NCBI GenBank assembly: GCA_033398695.1
Contig: CM065811.1
Location: forward strand, 73,660,001-73,724,000
DNA length: 64,000 nucleotides
Source: Orobanche coerulescens
Taxonomy: Eukaryota; Streptophyta; Magnoliopsida; Lamiales; Orobanchaceae
Direction: 5' to 3'
In this document: in pieces, positions 58,058-64,000 of the stretch
How positions within the stretch are numbered: the stretch's first letter is position 1
How the letters are laid out: each line of letters begins with the position of its first letter
Position numbers and translations under genes: made by a program
The notes under the pieces: generated by a model
Seen by the model: only the letters and a program-made list of their open reading frames with translations
The model's database searches: none
What the model was told of the DNA's origin: nothing

Positions 58058-59414
58058 GCGGTTTTTTGTGAGAATCAGCCCATTTTTCCCATTTCTTCCA
58101 CCTACATCCGAGAGAGAGGGTTTGTGGGAGAAATTTTCTTCATCAATCACTTGAATACTCGATTCTTCATCATTTTCTTTCGGTTGTGAAGCCTGGATAG
58201 TCGATCTAACGTGTGTTTTTCGAATCAAAGTGTTTGGATCTTCAAGAGGTAATTTCTTCAACATCTTGGATTTCGATTTTGTATTGAGATATGATATTTT
58301 TGATGTTAAGATCATGTTGTATGAAGTGATATACGCATGATTATGTATATGTTTGATTATTCATTGGATTATTGAAGGTTATTCAAGAACACTTTGAATG
58401 TTGATTTTGGAATTGGGGGTTTCGATTAGATGTTGTTGGAATCTCGAATTGTGTATTCCTATGAGAATATTGATTGTATATAAGATGTTTTGTTGGATTG
58501 AATCATTCATTGGAGGTTTGGTATCGATATAATAAAGATTGGTTGTAAACAATTGGAGGTTGTCTACAACGTGTTTGTTAAATTGCTTCAATGAGTTTGG
58601 GTATTGTTGTATCGAATTTTGAGTTGGTTATGATCATGCTTGATTCGTATATTAAGCGAATCGTTGGTAATTGTGTTATTCAAGATTGTTTCGAGGACCA
58701 ATAATCACTTTAAGGACGTTGCTCGTGGAAGGACTTTCTCACCGTCGGTTTGAGGCAAGTTTTATACTTGTACTAGTCAATGAGATTAATGTCATCATAT
58801 ATGTGTATGAATGTGTTGTATCATTCCGAGACTTAGTCTCTTCATAAATTCATTGATATTAGGGGATCGTTCGATACGATACTCTTCGGCAATTATGCCA
58901 AATGTTTATTATCATTCATAAATGGCTGGTAAGGCATTGAGATATTCGTTGCTAATGTTATTATCGATCACCGGTTCGCGGTATCGATGTATCGGTTGTT
59001 GTTGTTAATATTGATGTCGATCTAAGACGTTGTTGTAATCATTGTTGTTAACGTTGGCGTCCTGTCTTTCATGTTCTATTAGCCGATTGAAGGCATTGTC
59101 ATATTCATTCTCATCTTCGTCGTCGGTAGCCGATTAAAGGTAACGAGGAATTCATTGTATCATTGTCATCGATTAGCCGTTCTAAGGCAGTCGAGATATT
59201 GAATCATCCGCTGCATCATTGTTATCGATTGACTATTCTAAGGTAATCGAGGTATTGAATTGGGACTGTCGAGTACGATATCCATCCGTGAGACATCATT
59301 ATCGTGTTGGCCAACTCAAGGTAGCACACTAATATTCTCGTGAATTCGGTAATCTACGAATCGTTATCATTTGTGATTAATTATATTTTGGAGGCTAGTC
59401 TCGGCTAGTGCTTA

Positions 59415-59746
59415 TTATGGGTAAGTTTGGGGCTTAAACCTTTGTGGTTGGCTTCCCAACACCTACAACTCAGTAGGTCACGGTCGTGTTTATGATCTTA
59501 TGGGTAAGTTTGGGGCTTGAACCTTCTCGGTTGGCTTCCCAACACCTACAACTCAGTAGGTCACGGTCGCGTTTATGATCTTATGGGTATGTTTGGGGCT
59601 TGAACCTTCGCGGTTGGCTTCCCAACACCTACAACTCAGTAGGTCACGGTCGCGTTTATGATCTTATGGGTAAGCTTGGGGCTTGAACCTTCGTGGTTGG
59701 CTTCCCAACACCTACAGCTCAGTAGGTCACGGTCGTGGTTATGACC
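59415..59746. repeat. Four 83-bp tandem repeats in LTR
   Basis: Units begin TTATGGGTAAGTTTGGGGCT at 59415, 59498, 59581 and 59664. They contain CCCAACACCTACAACTCAGT and CACGGTCG and differ at a few positions only. Confidence 0.92.
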
Positions 59747-60549
59747 TTATTTGCCCTCATAAACTATAGCTTCGGGCTGTTCCGGTTCCATGTGATTGTG
59801 ATATTTGACAGCTTCGGCTGAGTGGCTTTCAGGCCTTTGTGATTTTCTTGATAATTTCATTGGAGCCTTCAGGCATTGTGATTCATATTTAATTCAATTC
59901 TAGTTTGGTTCATGTCGTGTAATTCATTGCGGTATTCTGGGATTATGATTCGCCGTTGGGCACTTATGTTCTAACCTGTCGAACAGGTATTAATAGTATG
60001 TCGTGGGCATAGTATTTCACGAATGCTCGATTCTTACCTTGGTTTGTGAGCATCTCGTATTATTATTATTATCATTGTACCGTTTTCATTCTACCTTTAG
60101 ATGCATATCATGTTATACATGTATTTGATGTTCATTATCTGGATGACTGACCCCGTGGGGGCGGAACATGTTTTAATGTTTTAGGTGCTTGCGAGGAGAG
60201 AGTTGAGACACAAGGGCATAATGATGGCGACGAGGCATTCGAGTGAAACTAGTCCGAGTTGTCATGTTTGTCAGTCAGTTGGAGTGTTCTCCAGTTTGTC
60301 GGTCATTATCATTATGTATTACCCGAGCAGACGCTCGTGGATGTTGTTGTATTTTATTTTTGGCCATGTAGGCCCATCATTGTCGTGAAATTCCTTATCA
60401 GAATATTGTGTCGGATATCATAGTAGGGACTGTGATCTCCCTTGTTGGTTAATTTAATGTATTTTAGTCATGTTTCGCCTGGTGGATATCCGGGTGTGGG
60501 GTGAACAGCACTGTAATAACCCAATGGGATTTGGGGGTGTTACAGAAGA

Positions 60550-60561
60550 TGGTATCAGAGC
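60550..60561 (+). other. Primer-binding site, initiator Met-tRNA type
   Basis: TGGTATCAGAGC, five bases after the LTR end at 60544. Confidence 0.9.
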
Positions 60562-60904
60562 TTTTGGGTTGTGAGATACCCTGATATGTGAGTTACGTGG
60601 CTCTACCGATGCGGTAGTAGTGGGACTGTCAGGTTATGACAATCTGGACGGTTGGGTTTTGTGAGTCGTAATATTAGTACGACTGCATGAGTCATTCATT
60701 CATCGAGTCGTCGTCAGTTGGGACTAGTATCGTGAGACCTCGAAGCTTCGTATGACCTGTGTATGGACTCGATTCTCTTTATGTTCATACATTCATCATG
60801 TCATTAATTGTTCATGCTTTGTTGAAATCTATATGTGATATTAGTGTTATGATTGATTCATGACTAATTATTTTGGAGCACGTGTGACTTGTGTAAGCAT
60901 TAAG

Positions 60905-61575
60905 GATCAACTCATTCATCAGTTAATAATCCTCAATCATCATTTTGATTTCATCACTCAGTTAATTCATTCATCACTCCGTCAATATCATTCATCACTC
61001 AGTCAATATCATTCATCACTCAGTTAATTCATTCATCACTCAGTTAATTCATTCATCACTCCGTCAATATCATTCATCACTCAGTCAATATCATTCATCA
61101 CTCAATTAATTCATTCATCACTCAGTTAATTCATTCATCACTCCGTCAATATCATTCATCACTCAGTCAATATCATTCGTCACTCAGATAATTCATTCAT
61201 CACTCAGTTAATTCATTCATCACTCAGTCAATTCATTCATTACTCAGATAATTCATTCATCACTCAGTTAATTCATTCATCACTCAGTCAATTCATTCAT
61301 TACTCAGATAATTCATTCATCATTCAGTTAATTCATTCATCACTCAGTCAATATCATTACTCAGATAATTCATTCATCACTCAATTAATTCATTCATCAC
61401 TCAGTAAATATCATTACTCAGATAATTCATTCATCACTCGGTTAATTCATTCATCACCCAGTCAGTATTATTGCTCAGTTAATTCATTCACCACTCAGTT
61501 AATTCCTTCATCACTTAGTCAATCTCATTGTCCAGGTTAATTCATTAATCATCCAGTCCATCTCATTGTTCAGTT
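60905..61575. repeat. Minisatellite in the element leader
   Basis: About thirty 18-22-bp units of the type ATTCATTCATCACTCAGTTA and ATCATTCATCACTCAGTCAA in a higher-order order. Lies between PBS and gag; non-coding. Confidence 0.9.
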
Positions 61576-61839
61576 GTTGATCTTATGGATCGATTTTTCA
61601 ACCTTGTTAACTTGTTCAAGGTAATCGTTTCAGGAATTTTAGTAGGTAATCATGTTTCCTCATTCGATCTTTCATGCGACCTGATCATATTTCGGCGTCA
61701 TGTTGACGATCATTTTATTGCATTATTAATGCATTCATTGTGTTATAGCATGTATGCTCATTGTTATCATTCCGTCACGTAATCATAATGCGATATTCAT
61801 GCGGGATCTATCATTATCATGTGGCTTTCCTGCTCCAGT

Positions 61840-63056
61840 ATGGATAGAGATGTCAGAGGACGCAGGGGAAGAGGCCGCGGTGCGGTCCAGAACCCGGGAT
61901 CTCGTACGAACGCCCGCGTGGATGCGAGGGTTAGCATGTGTTCATCAGATAGATATGCTACTCATTCACTGTCAGATAACCATTCACCGTCAGGGAGTCG
62001 TACCCGAGAAGCATCTCACTCGGAAGGTGTTCGGGTTGACCCATTCATATTTATGGACGGCATGATGGCCCAGATGACTCATATGACGTGGATAGTGGAT
62101 ACCATGCAGACCTCGATGGTTCGTGGTCCACCGCAACGGGGATTCCAGGTGCCATTTCATGGACAGACTAGGGGAGTGAATCAGATTGTTGGCGATATCT
62201 CTCGTCAGAGGCCGCCTACTTTTGAGGGTTCGTCGGAACCAACTGATATTGTTCATTGGCTTGAGCATTTTGATAAACTCTTTGACATGGTTCAGTGTCC
62301 GGAAGAGAGTAAAGTGGCAGTAGCGGCTTATTACTTGATTAAGGGTGCTTATTCGTGGTGGCTTTCTGTGAAACCCACCGATCGCGATTGTGGTTGGAGT
62401 GAGTTCAAGACCCTCATGCTAGAGAGGTATTATCCGGCTCCACTTCGTGAAGCCAAGTTGTCAGAGGTTTTGAACCCCGAATCCGTCGAGGACGAGGGTG
62501 TTATATTGTCATTGCCGAGAAGTTTCAGGGACTACTTCAGTTTGCTTCGTCAGTTATCCATACTGAGGCGGATAAGATCAAATATTTTAGCAAGAGGCTA
62601 AATCCGCAGTTGAAGATGCAGTTGTTCAATCACAATTGTAATTCACTTAGTGAGTTCATCGGGAAGGCTCTTGGAGTAGAGTTTTTGATCAAGGAGCTTA
62701 CTCAGAAGCATCCTTCAGTTTCTTTGGGCGAGAGGACTAGAATGTCGGCTCGTTCAGAGGGACATCGTGGCCTTAGAAGAGGACGCTCCCTCCGCACGAA
62801 GACGACTAGAAAATGACCTCTTGGATGTCGGGGGGGAGCGTCCTCTTCTAAGGCCACGAGTTCGACCGTTGCTTGCTTTAACTGTGATGTAATAGGACAT
62901 CGCATCACCCGGTGCTCGATGCAGGCCGTTATTTGTTTTCGGTGTGGGTGGCAGGGACACCTTCAGAAATACTGCAGGAGTTCTAGTGCCGGTAGATATC
63001 GAGAGAGCTCAAGGGCCTCGAGGGACTTTGTTACTCCAGCTCGTGCTTCATTCTAG
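61840..63056 (+). pseudogene. Tekay-like gag with two zinc knuckles (frameshifted)
   Basis: Start chosen at MDRDVRGRRGRGRG, right after a CTGCTCCAG acceptor-like site. The gag core has RPPTFEGSSEPTDIVHWLEH, YYLIKGAYSWW and MLERYYPAPLREAK. A frameshift near 62500 moves to the frame reading AEKFQGLLQF, IHTEADKIKYFSKRLNPQLK, and a second near 62815 to a third frame. That last frame has two complete CCHC knuckles, CFNCDVIGHRITRC and CFRCGWQGHLQKYC (62868-62990). TAG at 63054 ends it. The knuckles bind packaged RNA. No protease follows before the next LTR at 63353. Confidence 0.85.
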
Positions 63057-63352
63057 GGGTCCTATCAGGCTTCGAGAGCCCGAGGTAAGGACATTCATCT
63101 CCGGTTTTGAGCAAGTTAATTCTTGCTCGGTAATACGATAATCATTCATTTCATTGTCGTTCATTCATTCATATAATTCATTCATCATATATCAATCACG
63201 TTGAGACTTATAATTATCAAACTAATCATTCATTTCACGGGGAACAATGGTTCCAGTCATTTCATTTGAGCTATCACTCATTACATTATCATTTCACCCT
63301 AGTGAGTCAATCTTGATCCTTGTTGGATTTCGATTCATTATCATTCATTATG
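63057..63352 (+). other. Non-coding stretch after gag
   Basis: AT-rich with several ATTCATTCAT words; no ORF of note. Ends at the LTR start. Confidence 0.4.
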
Positions 63353-63566
63353 TGTAATACCCGAGATTTCTGATATGTATTTGAACCTTGTGATATTGTA
63401 TTTGTTGCATTGTGATGTAATACCCGAGATTTCTGTTATGTAATTGGAACTTGTGATATTGTAATGATTGTACTTGATCTGAGTATTATTTTCCGTATTT
63501 CATAATCCGATGTTGTCGAGCGTTTAATTTCGTGGTTGTGATTTAAAGATTGTAAATCTGCGCATG

Positions 63567-63861
63567 TAGCGCACGCTATCGGATGTGTTTAGCGTGCGCT
63601 AACGTAGATTCATAGCGCACGCTACAGAGGGTCATTAGCGCACGCTATGCATGGTCAATTTGATTGAGACGTGCGGTAGGTGAGATCTGGCCGGGGGACC
63701 CCTGTCGGATCGTGTCGGATGTACCTGGACGGCTTTCGGGAAAAGCCGAGTCAACGCCTTAGCGCACGCTACAGGTATATGCGTAGCGCACGCTAAGTGC
63801 CGAGTACAGTTTAGACTGTGAGCCGTTAGCGCACGCTACGAACAGGGTCTAGCGCGCGCTA
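63567..63861. repeat. TAGCGCACGCTA palindrome array upstream of TATA
   Basis: Sites at 63567, 63590 (TAGCGTGCGCTA), 63613, 63636, 63760, 63784, 63827 and 63850 (TAGCGCGCGCTA). The first four are spaced exactly 23 bp apart, start to start. All lie within 310 bp of the TATA box. Confidence 0.92.
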
Positions 63862-63873
63862 ATAGCCATTTAT

Positions 63874-63880
63874 TATAAAT
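63874..63880 (+). promoter_or_regulatory. LTR TATA box (right-edge LTR)
   Basis: TATAAAT follows the last palindrome by 12 bp and precedes a CT-rich leader. Confidence 0.7.
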
Positions 63881-64000
63881 AGGACAACATCCTATTCATG
63901 ATTTCAGTTCTCTCTACTCTCATTACCCGAATTCCTACACTTAGAACATAACTTCCTTCACCCCAGACACTTCATATCAACACCCTAGTTCGTGATTGAA

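Larger units (their letters stand above)
57468..60544 (+). repeat. 5' LTR of plus-strand Tekay-like element, left TSD half CCACA
   Basis: 3,077 bp from TGTAATATCCGCAG to GGGGGTGTTACA, followed by the PBS at 60550. Its start cuts the RNase H coding of the minus-strand element. CCACA (57463-57467) is the left half of the expected TSD; the right half lies beyond the window. Contains five GCCGCGGCACA sites (57843-58035), a TATA-like TATAATT (58051), and four 83-bp tandem units (59415-59746). Confidence 0.88.
63353..64000 (+). mobile_element. LTR 5' part of a further element (runs off window)
   Basis: Starts TGTAATACCCGAGATTTCTG at 63353. The first 63 bp are repeated at 63416-63478. The U3 carries eight TAGCGCACGCTA-type sites (63567-63861), then TATAAAT at 63874 and a CT-rich leader. 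It interrupts the gag-pol region of the plus-strand element. The 5 bp before it are TTATG. Confidence 0.75.

Noticed and set aside
59415..59746. Repeat array as possible small satellite locus
   Set aside because: Only four units, bounded within one LTR, so it is an LTR-internal duplication.
60905..61575. CRISPR-like appearance of short direct repeats
   Set aside because: Units are contiguous with no unique spacers, lie in a plant retroelement leader, and vary in length; this is a minisatellite.

Overview
This window looks like heterochromatic DNA from a flowering plant, almost certainly an intergenic repeat block. I find no intact host gene, tRNA, rRNA or CRISPR array. It is filled with CACTA (En/Spm) DNA transposons, Ty3/gypsy LTR retrotransposons (Tekay-like chromoviruses, a Tat-like gag-only family, non-autonomous large-LTR derivatives), solo LTRs and LINE fragments. 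Most coding stretches are broken by stops and frameshifts. The species cannot be named from what I can see.

Layout. Positions 1-690 and 24,029-28,780 are two halves of one minus-strand CACTA element (TNP1-like and TNPD-like pseudogenes). It is split by a 23.3-kb retroelement complex at 691-24,023, flanked by the 5-bp target-site duplication (TSD) CAACA. The complex has three LTRs of about 2.9 kb (the leftmost truncated) around non-coding internal DNA. Its middle LTR is interrupted by a second complex at 6,884-18,245 (TSD TTGTG), a regular array of four 1.14-1.16-kb LTRs and three 2.25-kb gag-only internal domains. From 28,780 to 30,486 lies a decayed gypsy zinc-knuckle/protease/reverse-transcriptase fragment.

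At 30,487 a second CACTA element begins on the plus strand with its terminal sequence, whose first 975 bp are tandemly duplicated. Its body is spread over 30,487-51,620 and is interrupted by two solo LTRs with clear TSDs: 35,144-39,420 (ACCCC) and 42,803-45,488 (GAATG). It carries TNPD-like (45,968-49,181) and TNP1-like (49,340-51,620) pseudogenes, the latter with visible splice sites and a LINE fragment in one intron. Then come a minus-strand LTR fragment (51,630-52,458), an RTE-type LINE 3' end (about 52,590-53,540), and a minus-strand Tekay-like chromovirus (3' LTR 53,544-55,842, integrase/chromodomain 55,877-57,467). The chromovirus is cut at 57,467 by a plus-strand relative (5' LTR 57,468-60,544, PBS 60,550, gag 61,840-63,056). 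Another LTR starts at 63,353 and runs off the window.

Most notable pattern: several different LTR families each carry, in a GC-rich block directly upstream of the TATA box, a cluster of one short palindrome characteristic of the family. Examples are TAGCGCACGCTA, TGTGCCGCGGCACA, GACACGG/CCGTGTC and CGATCG; a TTACGTACGTAA cluster lies in an LTR fragment with no visible TATA box. The same palindrome recurs in sequences that are otherwise dissimilar. A second notable pattern is that the differences between near-identical array copies concentrate at CAG/CTG trinucleotides and GC-rich blocks, which may reflect consensus error at methylated CHG sites rather than real mutation.
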